From Alphaproteobacteria bacterium (lineage in GTDB: Bacteria; Pseudomonadota; Alphaproteobacteria; Micropepsales; Micropepsaceae), in contig JAFBAL010000035.1 in the NCBI GenBank assembly GCA_019247845.1, positions 1-64,000 on the forward strand: a stretch of 64,000 nt of DNA, in the 5' to 3' direction. Positions 29,419-39,464 of this stretch are shown here, piece by piece. The notes under the pieces were generated by a model. That model was not told where the DNA came from, made no database searches, and saw only the letters and a program-made list of their open reading frames with translations. A program made the translations under genes and the position numbers. Within the stretch, counting starts at the first letter, position 1. Each line of letters opens with the position of its first letter.

Positions 29419-30471
29419 TTACGCCGCGTCAATTTGCAGTTCGCCCGGCTCGGCTTCGTTGACGACGCGATTGCGGCCGCCGTTCTTGGCCGCGTAGAGA
29501 CAAGCATCGGCGCGCTGGATCAGGCTTGTCGGCGTGTCGTCGGGCCCTAGCTGGGCGACGCCGATCGAGACGGTGATGGTGCCCAGGATATCGCCGGTCG
29601 ATTTCTTGACCAGCTTCTTGCTCTGCACATAGGCGCGGATCTGGTCGGCGAGCACGGTCGCGTTGTCGAGCGTCGTGCGGCGCAGGATGACGGCGAACTC
29701 CTCGCCGCCGAAGCGCGCGACGGTGTCGCGGCCCTTGACGTTCTCGGCCATGCAGCCCGCGACGAGGCGCAGCACCTGGTCGCCGGTCTGGTGGCCCCAG
29801 GTGTCGTTGAACTTCTTGAAGTGGTCGATGTCGAGCATCATCAGCGCGACGGTCTCGCCGTTCGCATGCGCATCGGCGGTGGCGGCGAGAAGCTCGGCGT
29901 CGAAGGCCTTGCGGTTGGCGACCGCGGTCAGCGAATCCGTCAAGCTCTCCTTGCGCACGTCCTCGAGCTGCGTCTTGAGCGCATTGACCTGCTGCGACGA
30001 GCGCTGCAACTCGTCCTCGAGCGCATGCGTGCGCGCCTCCATGGTCTTGGTCGCCGCGACCAGCGTGTCGACGAAGCGGCGCAGGTCGGCCGGCGATTGC
30101 TCGCTCTCGAGCTCGCCCGAAGCCTGCGACAGCGCGCGGCCGTAGTCGCCCGCGTCGCGGCCCGCCGCGTCCAATTTGCCGAGGATCGCGTTCAAGGTGG
30201 CGACGACCTGCGAGCTCGCATTGTCGAGCGCCTGGGTGGTACGCGCGCTGGACAGGCAGCGCGTGCGCAGGTCGTCCAGCACCGCGCTGGTGAAGGGCCG
30301 TCGTGCCGAGATCATGCGGTCGATGATCTCGCCCATCGCAGGGTTGCTCCCCGACGCGTAGGTGTAGAACAGCTCGAAGTTGTCGGGCGTGGGCGCGACG
30401 CCCACCTCGCTCATCAGCGCAAGGGCGGTCTTCGCGAGGGCTTGTTCGCGTTCCTGCTGATAGGCCTGCAT
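29419..30471 (-). CDS. Diguanylate cyclase (GGDEF), cytoplasmic
   Basis: Makes cyclic di-GMP from two GTP. The 350-residue protein has no membrane segment. The N-terminal 170 residues are helical with a coiled coil (about 145-175) and probably act as dimerisation or sensor region. The GGDEF domain (about 180-340) has the active motif GGEEF at 255-259. The inhibitory I-site RxxD, expected at 246-249, reads KGRD, so product feedback is probably weakened. The start ATG 30471 is probable; no strong ribosome site precedes it. Confidence 0.92.
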   Translation of the reverse strand: MQAYQQEREQALAKTALALMSEVGVAPTPDNFELFYTYASGSNPAMGEIIDRMISARRPFTSAVLDDLRTRCLSSARTTQALDNASSQVVATLNAILGKLDAAGRDAGDYGRALSQASGELESEQSPADLRRFVDTLVAATKTMEARTHALEDELQRSSQQVNALKTQLEDVRKESLTDSLTAVANRKAFDAELLAATADAHANGETVALMMLDIDHFKKFNDTWGHQTGDQVLRLVAGCMAENVKGRDTVARFGGEEFAVILRRTTLDNATVLADQIRAYVQSKKLVKKSTGDILGTITVSIGVAQLGPDDTPTSLIQRADACLYAAKNGGRNRVVNEAEPGELQIDAA

Positions 30472-30597
30472 CGGGTCCCCGAAGTGTTTCAGCCAGTCTG
30501 CGTTGACGCTCCGTAAGAAACGGTTAACTGAACCGTTGCGGGGGCGGAAACGCGCTGCTTTAATCGACAAATCGTCATTGTTGGAAGGATTTGAGCG

Positions 30598-32034
30598 ATG
30601 GACAGGCCGGAGGATTTCCAGGCGCGGATGCGCGACGTGCTGGCCAGGCAGAAGGCGGCGCATATCAAGGACGGTCCGCCCAGCGCCCAGAAGCGCATCG
30701 AATGGATCGACCGCGCCATCGGCCTTCTCGTCGACAACAAGGACGCGATCGCCGAGGCGCTGCGCGAGGATTTCGGCCACCGCTCGGTGCATACCAGCCT
30801 GTTCACCGACGTCTCCGGCTCCATCGGTCCGCTCAAACATGCGAAAGCTCACGTGAAGAGCTGGATGAAGCGCGAGAAGCGCAAGGTGAGCCCGTCGATC
30901 CTGGGCCTGTTCGGCGCCAAGGCCTTCATCGAGTATCAGCCCAAGGGCGTCGTCGGCGTCATCAGTCCGTGGAACTTCCCGTTCAACCTGACCTTCACGC
31001 CGCTCGCCGGCATCTTCGCCGCGGGCAATCGCGTGATGATCAAGCCCAGCGAATACACGCCGCGCTCCTCCGAGCTGATGGTGCGCATGTTCACCACGGC
31101 CTATGACGAGAGCGAGGTCGCGGTCTTCACCGGCGGGCCCGAGGTCGGCCATGCCTTCTCGCAGCTCGCCTTCGACCACCTGCTGTTCACCGGGGCCACC
31201 TCCATTGCCTATCATGTGCAGCGCGCCGCGGCCGAAAACCTGGTGCCGACCACGCTCGAGCTCGGCGGCAAGTCGCCGGTGATCGTGTCGAAGAGCGCCG
31301 ACATCGCGCTCACCGCCAAGCGGGTGATGAACGGCAAGACGATGAACGCGGGACAGATCTGCCTCGCGCCCGACTACATGCTGGTCCCTAAGGACAAGGT
31401 CGGCGAGTTCGTCGGCGCCGCGACCGAGGCGGTCAAGACGATGTATCCCACGATCAAGGAGAACCCGGACTACACCTCGGTCGTGAACCAGCGCCACTAC
31501 GACCGCCTGCAAGGCTATCTCGACGACGCGCGCGAGAAGGGCGCGGAGATCGTCGAGATCAACCCGGCGCGCGAGGACTTCCGCCAGCAGCCGCATTGGA
31601 AGATCCCGCCGACGCTGGTGCTCAACCCGACCGACGACATGAAGATCATGAAGGACGAGATCTTCGGGCCGCTATTGCCGGTGAAGACCTACGACTCCGT
31701 CGACGAGGCCATCGGCTACGTCAACGCGCATCCGCGCCCGCTGGGTCTCTATTACTTCGGCGCCGACGGCGCCGAGACCGAACAGGTGCTGACGCGCACC
31801 ACCTCGGGCGGCGTCACCGTCAACGACGTGATCATGCATGTCGCGATGGAGGATCTGCCGTTCGGCGGCGTCGGGCCGTCGGGCATGGGCGCCTATCACG
31901 GCATCGACGGCTTCAAGACCTTCAGCCACGCCAAGAGCGTGTTCAACCAGGCCAGGTCCGACATCACCGCGATGATGCGCCCGCCCTTCGGACCCAAGTT
32001 CGAGAAGCTGGTGGGCGGGGGGATAAAACGATAG
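30598..32034 (+). CDS. Aldehyde dehydrogenase, coniferyl-aldehyde type
   Basis: NAD(P)-dependent oxidation of an aldehyde to its acid. The 478-residue protein has catalytic C255 (AGQICLAPDY), general base E221 (LELGGKSP), and N126 (SPWNFP). The overall pattern (QKRIEWIDRAIGLL, GQICLAPDY, PFGGVGPSGMGAYHG) matches coniferyl-aldehyde dehydrogenases, which act in lignin-monomer catabolism. Substrate assignment is from family resemblance only. GGAAGGA lies about 15 bases before the ATG. It is divergent from the diguanylate cyclase gene. Confidence 0.93.
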   Translation: MDRPEDFQARMRDVLARQKAAHIKDGPPSAQKRIEWIDRAIGLLVDNKDAIAEALREDFGHRSVHTSLFTDVSGSIGPLKHAKAHVKSWMKREKRKVSPSILGLFGAKAFIEYQPKGVVGVISPWNFPFNLTFTPLAGIFAAGNRVMIKPSEYTPRSSELMVRMFTTAYDESEVAVFTGGPEVGHAFSQLAFDHLLFTGATSIAYHVQRAAAENLVPTTLELGGKSPVIVSKSADIALTAKRVMNGKTMNAGQICLAPDYMLVPKDKVGEFVGAATEAVKTMYPTIKENPDYTSVVNQRHYDRLQGYLDDAREKGAEIVEINPAREDFRQQPHWKIPPTLVLNPTDDMKIMKDEIFGPLLPVKTYDSVDEAIGYVNAHPRPLGLYYFGADGAETEQVLTRTTSGGVTVNDVIMHVAMEDLPFGGVGPSGMGAYHGIDGFKTFSHAKSVFNQARSDITAMMRPPFGPKFEKLVGGGIKR

Positions 32035-32037
32035 TCC

Positions 32038-32199
32038 TCAATGCGAGTGCCTGAGATTGGCGCGCTTGAGCGCGTCCTGCGCGATGGATTCCCAGAGCTC
32101 TTTGACCCTGGAGTCTACGGCGGTCTCGGCGCGGCGATGCGCGCGCTGAGCCTTTTTCAGAAAGCCGGATAGCGGCTCGATCTTGCTGGCTTGGACCAC
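32038..32199 (-). CDS. Small helical basic protein (53 residues), GTG start
   Basis: An open frame of 53 codons runs from GTG 32199 to TGA 32038 and reads MVQASKIEPLSGFLKKAQRA..., ending LRHSH. It is rich in Ala, Arg and Lys and looks like one or two amphipathic helices. GGGAC lies about eight bases before the GTG. It fills the otherwise empty gap after the aldehyde dehydrogenase stop. I do not recognise a family. Confidence 0.45.
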   Translation of the reverse strand: MVQASKIEPLSGFLKKAQRAHRRAETAVDSRVKELWESIAQDALKRANLRHSH

Positions 32200-32292
32200 G
32201 GTAAACGTCCCTGCAGCGCTACGGCATGTGATAGCGCCGCGGGGATGTTCGGCTCAAATTAAATAAGGACACGGGCCTCAAGAGGACTGGCC

Positions 32293-32526
32293 TCAATAGG
32301 TCTGCGGCTTCTTGGCCTCGCCGCTTTTGACCTTCTGCTCGGCCGCTTTCACCGCGCCGCTCTGCGCGGTCTTGGGCTTGGACTTGCGCGCCTCGGGCGC
32401 GCCGATGGCGCCGGGGGTGAACGAGGGCGCGTCGCTCGCGGGAAAGGTGCTTTCCATCTGCTGATCGACGGAGCCTGGCTTCGAATGCGGCACGCCGTCG
32501 GCGTCGTGCTTCGGCTTATCGGTCAT
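32293..32526 (-). CDS. Small hydrophilic protein with FPASDAPSFTPG motif
   Basis: A 77-residue, Lys/Ala/Pro-rich, probably disordered cytoplasmic protein. The central segment MESTFPASDAPSFTPGAIG resembles a short motif (SFPASDPPSWTPG-like) seen in many small proteobacterial proteins of unknown role. ATG 32526 was chosen because the extension to 32568 is atypical and AGGAACC precedes this ATG. Its function is unknown; some relatives are annotated as stress-linked, which I cannot verify here. Confidence 0.7.
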   Translation of the reverse strand: MTDKPKHDADGVPHSKPGSVDQQMESTFPASDAPSFTPGAIGAPEARKSKPKTAQSGAVKAAEQKVKSGEAKKPQTY

Positions 32527-32612
32527 GGCGGGTTCCTCCAGCGTCGGCCAAAGAAAACGGCTGGCCACGCTACAGGTTCCCGGGCCCGGCCATCATTTGA
32601 TGTTCGGCGCCG

Positions 32613-33866
32613 TCAAGGCGTGTATTGGAAAACCGTGCCGAAGCCCGCCGCGCCGCCGGAATTCGTGGTGCCGTAGATCCGGCCGGCGGCATCGATGACG
32701 ACGTTCGCCTCCGCTCCGCTGCCGTCGGCGCACTGGGCCTCGCTGCAGAAGGAATGGAGCACCTTCAGCTTGGAGCTCGAAAGGTCGAGCTTGTAGAGCA
32801 GGTTGCTCGTGGTGCCGACCAGGTTGCCCGCCGCATCGAGCACGGGGTTGGCCTCCAGGATGCCCGACGAGGAATCGAACTGGTGCAGCACGGTCTCGGT
32901 CCACTCGCCGGACTCGCTGGGCGCGAGCTTGTAGAGCAGGCCTTCGAAGCTCGAGCTGCCGCCCGCGGTCGCGCCGTAGATGTTCCCCGCGCCGTCGAGT
33001 TGAATCGCGCCGTAATAGGCCGGTTGCGCCCCGCCCTGGCATTGGCGCTTGCGGCAGAAGGTGAAGAGGACCTTTTCGCTCCAGCCGCTCTCGCCGGGCG
33101 TGATCTGGTAGACGACGCCCCTGCCGCCCTGCGCGCCGCCGCTGTGGGTCGCCCCATAGAGCGCCGAGACGCCGTCATAGGGGAGGCCGCTCGCCGCGCC
33201 GGCATAGGTGATGCCGCCCGTCGGCTCGTCGCCGCCGGCGCAGGCGTCCTGGGCGCAGAAATCGTAGAGCACCTTGTAGGTCCATCGCGGCTCGCCGGGC
33301 GAGAGCTCGAACAACACGCCGTGATGATGTGCGCCGCCGGCGAAGGCCGTGCCGTAGACGTTTCCGGCCGCGTCGATCGCGAAGATGCCGTCGCTGCCTT
33401 TACCGTCCCTGCAGCCGCGCACCGGGCAGAAGTCATAGATCACGTCGAAGCGATAGCCGCCGTTGCGGCGCGGGGTCAGCTTGTAGACGATGCCGTTGTC
33501 GGTTTTGCCGCCGTGCTCTGTCCCGCCGTAGAGATTGCCGTGCGCGTCCAGCGACGGAGCGCCGAAGGCGAACGAGCCGTCGAGGCAGTGGCGCGTCACA
33601 TGGCTGCAGAAATCGTGGAGCACCTCGAACTGACCGGTTCGCGGCTGCAATTGAAACAGCGTGCCCGAAAGCGTCGCGTCCTGGCCGGTGAAAGTCGGGC
33701 CGACGAGGTTGCCGCGCCGGTCGAGGACGATCTGATGCGGCTGCTGGCCGTCGGCGCAACCCGCTTCGGCGCAGAAGGAATGCAGCACCTTGTACGCCGA
33801 TGCCCCTGCCGGAAACGCGGCAATCGCAAGCACCGACGCCAGACCTACGCTGCGCAACACCGACAT
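32613..33866 (-). CDS. Exported GloVer-repeat protein (A)
   Basis: The 417-residue protein has a signal peptide (MSVLRSVGLASVLAIAAFPA) and six to seven repeats of about 60 residues of the choice-of-anchor GloVer type, predicted to build a beta-propeller-like fold. Each repeat pairs a Cys-containing turn (HSFCAEAGCADGQQP, YDFCPVRGCRDG, HSFCSEAQCADG) with a G-NLYG-TT-GG strand. The C-terminus ends at FQYTP without a visible anchor. ATG 33866 starts the signal peptide; an ATG at 33896 is an alternative. No ligand is known. Confidence 0.85.
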   Translation of the reverse strand: MSVLRSVGLASVLAIAAFPAGASAYKVLHSFCAEAGCADGQQPHQIVLDRRGNLVGPTFTGQDATLSGTLFQLQPRTGQFEVLHDFCSHVTRHCLDGSFAFGAPSLDAHGNLYGGTEHGGKTDNGIVYKLTPRRNGGYRFDVIYDFCPVRGCRDGKGSDGIFAIDAAGNVYGTAFAGGAHHHGVLFELSPGEPRWTYKVLYDFCAQDACAGGDEPTGGITYAGAASGLPYDGVSALYGATHSGGAQGGRGVVYQITPGESGWSEKVLFTFCRKRQCQGGAQPAYYGAIQLDGAGNIYGATAGGSSSFEGLLYKLAPSESGEWTETVLHQFDSSSGILEANPVLDAAGNLVGTTSNLLYKLDLSSSKLKVLHSFCSEAQCADGSGAEANVVIDAAGRIYGTTNSGGAAGFGTVFQYTP

Positions 33867-33917
33867 GGCCGAAATCCCGTTTACGGGCGCGACCATGGCA
33901 TCGGCGAAGCGCGAACG

Positions 33918-35678
<1,761 letters not shown>

Positions 35679-35740
35679 GCGCTCCTGTGGCGGGCGCATG
35701 TCACGCGCCCTGTCGGCTTCGCCCGGATTGGCAGCCGAAT

Positions 35741-35761
35741 CCTATATCGGGGCGATATAGG
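35741..35761. repeat. Perfect inverted repeat between helicase and GloVer genes
   Basis: CCTATATCG and CGATATAGG are exact complements separated by GGG. The dyad is 62 bases before the helicase start and could be an operator or part of a divergent promoter. It is AT-richer than its surroundings. No protein is assigned. Confidence 0.55.
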
Positions 35762-35809
35762 TAATGTGACGCCGGGAGTCAACCGCCTGGAACGGACCTT
35801 GCTCCATCT

Positions 35810-35831
35810 CCGGAATGGAACACCATTCCGG
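35810..35831 (+). promoter_or_regulatory. Hairpin or operator just before GloVer gene B
   Basis: CCGGAATGG, loop AACA, CCATTCCGG form a perfect nine-pair stem eight bases before the chosen ATG (35839) and ending next to GGGACGG. In RNA it would lie next to the ribosome site, so it may control translation; in DNA it could be a binding site. Confidence 0.5.
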
Positions 35832-35838
35832 GACGGCG

Positions 35839-37077
35839 ATGCGTATTTGGACCATTGTGGCGCTGTTGACCCTGGCGCAGTCGGGCTTGACGTTTGGCGC
35901 GGCGCAGGCCGCCGAATTCCGCGTGCTGCACAACTTCTGCGTTTCGGACACCTGCCTCGACGGCCGCGCGCCGGCAGCCCCGCTGATGCTCGACGGCGCG
36001 GGCACGCTCTACGGCACGACCAGCCGCGGCGGCGCCCACGACACCGGCACGGTGTTCCAGATCGCGACGAGCGGCGGCGTGCGCTTCCAGCGGCTCTACA
36101 GCTTCGCGCAAGCCGGCGGCGCCAATCCGCAGGCCCCGTTGATGCTCGACGCGGCCGGCGCGCTCTACGGCACCGCGGTCAACGGCGGCACGCGGGGCGA
36201 GGGCACCTTCTTCAAGCTCACGCAGCAGGGGCCGCGCTGGCACCTGCACGTCGTCCACCAGTTCTGCTCCAGCTCGTTCTGCTCCGACGGCTCCAACCCG
36301 ATCTCGGGCGCCGCCTATGCGGCCGCGCGGCAGGGCCAGCCCTATGACGGCAACGCCGAGGTCTTCGGCACGACGGTCGCGGGCGGCAACGGTCCCTATG
36401 GCGTGCTCTATCGCTGGACGCCCAAGGCCGGCATGCACATCGCCAAGAGCTTCTGTTCCGAATTGGCTTGCGCCGACGGCGCCCAGCCCAATGGCGGCGT
36501 CGCGTTCAACGACGCGGGCTTTCCTTGCGGCACGACGCATGGCGGCGGCAGCGCGAGCCACGGCACGCTGTTCTGCCTGGACGCGAACGACGCGGTGTGG
36601 AGCGTGAGCTTCTGCAGCTGGACCGGTTGCGCCGACGGCAGCGAGCCGTCCGCCGGCATCGTCGCCGACGGCAGGGGCAACGTGATCGGCACGACGCGCT
36701 TCGGCGGCCGCTACGGCCAGGGCGTGGTCTATGCGGTGTCGGCGGGCGCGGCGCCGCACCGCCTGCGCGTGCTGCACAGCTTCTGCCGCGCCACGGGCTG
36801 TCCGGACGGCAGCAATCCCATAAGCGCGGTGACGATGGTCGGCGGCGACATCTACAGCACCACCTCGCGCGGCGGGAAATATTCCGGGGGCGCGGTGTTC
36901 AAGATCGACGCGGCCGGGAACTTCACCCTGGTGCATTCCTTCTGTCGCGCCCAGGGCTGCCCCGACGGCTATGCGCCGCAAGCCGGCCTCGTCAGCGACG
37001 GCAACGGCCATCTCTTCGGAACGACCGCGCAAGGCGGCCGCAGCGGCGGCGGCGTGGCCTACGAGATCACGCTGTAA
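35839..37077 (+). CDS. Exported GloVer-repeat protein (B)
   Basis: Paralogue of protein A; 412 residues. The signal peptide is MRIWTIVALLTLAQSGLTFG. About seven GloVer repeats follow, most with the paired-cysteine turn (HNFCVSDTCLDGRAP, HQFCSSSFCSDGSNP, KSFCSELACADGAQP, HSFCRATGCPDGSNP); the second repeat (YSFAQAGGANP) lacks both cysteines. Strands of the form GTLYGTTSRGGAHDTGTVF recur. ATG 35839 was chosen because GGGACGG precedes it and the signal peptide starts there; an ATG at 35815 would put eight residues of a palindrome in the protein. It probably folds as a disulfide-braced propeller outside the cytoplasm. Confidence 0.85.
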   Translation: MRIWTIVALLTLAQSGLTFGAAQAAEFRVLHNFCVSDTCLDGRAPAAPLMLDGAGTLYGTTSRGGAHDTGTVFQIATSGGVRFQRLYSFAQAGGANPQAPLMLDAAGALYGTAVNGGTRGEGTFFKLTQQGPRWHLHVVHQFCSSSFCSDGSNPISGAAYAAARQGQPYDGNAEVFGTTVAGGNGPYGVLYRWTPKAGMHIAKSFCSELACADGAQPNGGVAFNDAGFPCGTTHGGGSASHGTLFCLDANDAVWSVSFCSWTGCADGSEPSAGIVADGRGNVIGTTRFGGRYGQGVVYAVSAGAAPHRLRVLHSFCRATGCPDGSNPISAVTMVGGDIYSTTSRGGKYSGGAVFKIDAAGNFTLVHSFCRAQGCPDGYAPQAGLVSDGNGHLFGTTAQGGRSGGGVAYEITL

Positions 37078-37132
37078 CGGCGTAGCGCGCGAGATCGCGC
37101 TATAAGGCGAGAGCCGACACGAGGCCCGCGCC

Positions 37133-37771
37133 ATGACCATCACCATCACCGCATTCGAACGCTCGCCCGACGGCGGCAGAGGGCTCGCGCGCGACACGCG
37201 CGTGCGCTGGGCACTGGAGGAAGTGGGCCGGCCTTACGACGTCCGCCTCGTGTCCTTCGCCGCGATGAAGCAGCCGGAGCACCTGGCGCGCAATCCCTTC
37301 GGCCAGATCCCGACCTATGAGGAGGGCGGTCTCGCATTGTTCGAGACCGGCGCGATCGTGCTCCATATCGCCGAGCGTTATGCTGGCCTGTTCCCCGGCG
37401 ATGCCGATGCGCGGGCGCGCGCGATCGCCTGGATGTTCGCCGCGGTCAACACTATCGAGCCGCCGATCCTCGATCTGATGACCGCGAAGCTGCTGGAGGG
37501 CGACAAGCCCTGGACCGGAGAGCGTCTGCCCCTGGTCATGGATCGCATCCGCGACCGGCTGAAGCAGCTCGCGGCGCGGCTGGGCGACGGCGAGTGGCTC
37601 GACGGCGCGTTCAGCGCGGGCGACCTGATGATGGCCTCGGTGCTGCTGCGGCTCCGCGCGTCGGGCATCCTGGACGAATTCCCGAACCTCGCCGCTTACG
37701 TCGCGCGCGGCGAAGCGCGTCCGGCTTACAAGCGCGCTTTCGCGGCGCAGCTGGCGGTCAATACCCGATAG
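37133..37771 (+). CDS. Glutathione S-transferase family protein
   Basis: Soluble thiol transferase or detoxifying enzyme. The 212-residue protein has a thioredoxin-fold N-terminal domain (about 1-85) with the cis-Pro and glutathione-contact region NPFGQIPTYEEGGLALFETG, and an all-helical C-terminal domain. The N-terminal catalytic Ser/Tyr/Cys position is not obvious; SPDGGRGLARDTRVRWALEE suggests Arg or Ser chemistry. Substrate unknown. It follows GloVer B by 55 bases on the same strand. Confidence 0.88.
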   Translation: MTITITAFERSPDGGRGLARDTRVRWALEEVGRPYDVRLVSFAAMKQPEHLARNPFGQIPTYEEGGLALFETGAIVLHIAERYAGLFPGDADARARAIAWMFAAVNTIEPPILDLMTAKLLEGDKPWTGERLPLVMDRIRDRLKQLAARLGDGEWLDGAFSAGDLMMASVLLRLRASGILDEFPNLAAYVARGEARPAYKRAFAAQLAVNTR

Positions 37772-37810
37772 AAAAAAGGGGCGCGACGACCTCGCTGGAT
37801 CGTCGCGCCC
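37772..37810 (-). terminator. Rho-independent terminator after the kelch-protein gene
   Basis: GGGCGCGACGA (37779-37789) and TCGTCGCGCCC (37800-37810) form a perfect 11-pair stem. On the minus strand it is followed by TTTTTT (37777-37772). It lies 17 bases past the stop of the kelch protein and begins right at the stop of the convergent GST gene. Confidence 0.85.
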
Positions 37811-37826
37811 TGATCGACCTCAAGCC

Positions 37827-39278
37827 TCAGTTCACCGTCACGTTCACCGCCACCGACGGGATGCCGTTGGCGACCACGACGAGCTTGCTGGCGCCCGCCT
37901 CCATGCCCGCGGGCACGTCGAAATGCGTCGTCACCGGGGTCGCGCCGGTCGCGACGCCCATCGAGCTGTGGTCGTGGGTGCGGGCATAGAAGACGTGCCC
38001 CGTCGCATTGTTGGTGATGCGCACCAGCGGATAGTTGGTGTGGGTCTCGAGCTCGTCGCCGAAGGCCGCGCCCTGGTTCAAGCCGTTGAACTGCGTGCCG
38101 GCGACCATGTAGCTCTGGCCGCGCGTCACGCTCGACGGGCAGTCGGTGATGGACGGCGCCCAGGACGGATCGTAGGTCCCCGTCGGCTGGTAGACGCCGA
38201 AGCCGCCGACCAGAACCTCGCCGGTCGGAAGCGGCATCAGCCCGCCGCCGGCCGCGTTGAACGACTTGCGCACCAGGCTGGTGCCGTCCCACTCATAGAG
38301 CGAGCCGCTGGAGGCTTCGACCAGCACATGGCCGCTCGGCAGGATCGACACCGGCGTATCGAAGGCGTCGTCCCCGTTCGGGAAATCCGGACCCGGCGTC
38401 CAATGGCCGGTCTTGTCGCCGGCGCTCGGCGGCGTCCAGATCGCGGTATGGCCGTGGTTCTCGCCGTCGGGCGCCGAACCGGTCGCGAAGACGCGGCCGT
38501 CGGGCAGGCGGATGGCCGCGCCGGTCTCGCCCGGCGGGTCGTAGCACTTGTTCTTCGGGCCGTACTCGATGCAGCGGCCGCAGCAGTTCTGCGAGCCGCG
38601 CAGGTCGACGACGGTGCTGCCCGCGCTCACCCATTTGCCCTTCTTGGGGATGTAGCGCTCCGAGCCCGGATGCGCCTTGACGTCGACGGAGAGGAACGAG
38701 CCGTCGGGCAGGAGCACCCAGCCTTCCTCGGCGTTCCAGCCCTGCTTGTTCTGGTGAGCGACGGCCGTCCACTGGCCGGTCTCGGGGTCGTAGAGCGCCA
38801 TCTTGGTCTTGAACTTGTAGCCCAGCATGAACTTGCCGTCGGGCATCACGGTCGCCGGCGTGTCGCCGATATTGGTCCAGCCCTTGGGCGGCGGCAGGTC
38901 GGTCCAGGTGTTGCTCAGCGGATCGTAGATCGCGCCGCGATTGATGAAGGCGAACTCGTTGTTGTTGTATTCGCCGCCGGTGATCAGCAGCCGTCCGTCG
39001 GCCAGCACGCTTTCGGCCTGGGCATAGGGGGAGTAGCCGGAAGGCAGATCGGCGACACGCGACCAGGTGCCGTTGACATAGCTGCCGTTGATGTCGGGCG
39101 TCAGCTTCCACCAGTCGCTGTTGTTGAAGCCCTGCGCCATGACCGTTCCGTCGGTCATCTGGAAGGTCACCTCTGCGCCGTCGGGCGGCTGGTGGGTGAG
39201 GTTCTTGAAGGTCTGCGCTTCGGCAGTGGTGAACGAGGCGGCTAGCAACGCGGCACAGAACGCAAACCGGCGGAGCAT
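37827..39278 (-). CDS. Secreted kelch-repeat / galactose oxidase-like protein
   Basis: The 483-residue protein has a signal peptide (MLRRFAFCAALLAASFTTAEA) and a kelch beta-propeller (about 45-370; repeated DGRLLITGGEYNNN, GKFMLGYKFKTKMALYDPET, LPDGRVFATGS). A C-terminal Ig-like or DUF1929-type domain follows (about 390-483, ending SVAVNVTVN) that places two histidines (THDHSSMGV) where galactose/glyoxal oxidases carry copper ligands. A redox-cofactor Cys-Tyr pair is not clear, so oxidase activity is uncertain. A CCGRC segment (QNCCGRCIEYGPKNKC) is a local insertion. Start ATG 39278 follows AGGAA. Confidence 0.82.
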   Translation of the reverse strand: MLRRFAFCAALLAASFTTAEAQTFKNLTHQPPDGAEVTFQMTDGTVMAQGFNNSDWWKLTPDINGSYVNGTWSRVADLPSGYSPYAQAESVLADGRLLITGGEYNNNEFAFINRGAIYDPLSNTWTDLPPPKGWTNIGDTPATVMPDGKFMLGYKFKTKMALYDPETGQWTAVAHQNKQGWNAEEGWVLLPDGSFLSVDVKAHPGSERYIPKKGKWVSAGSTVVDLRGSQNCCGRCIEYGPKNKCYDPPGETGAAIRLPDGRVFATGSAPDGENHGHTAIWTPPSAGDKTGHWTPGPDFPNGDDAFDTPVSILPSGHVLVEASSGSLYEWDGTSLVRKSFNAAGGGLMPLPTGEVLVGGFGVYQPTGTYDPSWAPSITDCPSSVTRGQSYMVAGTQFNGLNQGAAFGDELETHTNYPLVRITNNATGHVFYARTHDHSSMGVATGATPVTTHFDVPAGMEAGASKLVVVANGIPSVAVNVTVN

Positions 39279-39464
39279 CTGGGGGTTCCTCTCTTTTGCG
39301 GGCGCGACGCTAGCACCGGTGCAGCGCGCCGAACAGGGTGTCGGCAGGTTTGGCGAACGATCGTCGGCGGGCGCGCAAGCGGCCCAATGCATCGTATCCA
39401 ACTGGGCCGTTGACCGCGCCACGCGGTCCGCGCGAGGCTTCGTCTTCTGTCGCGGGAGGGGCAC

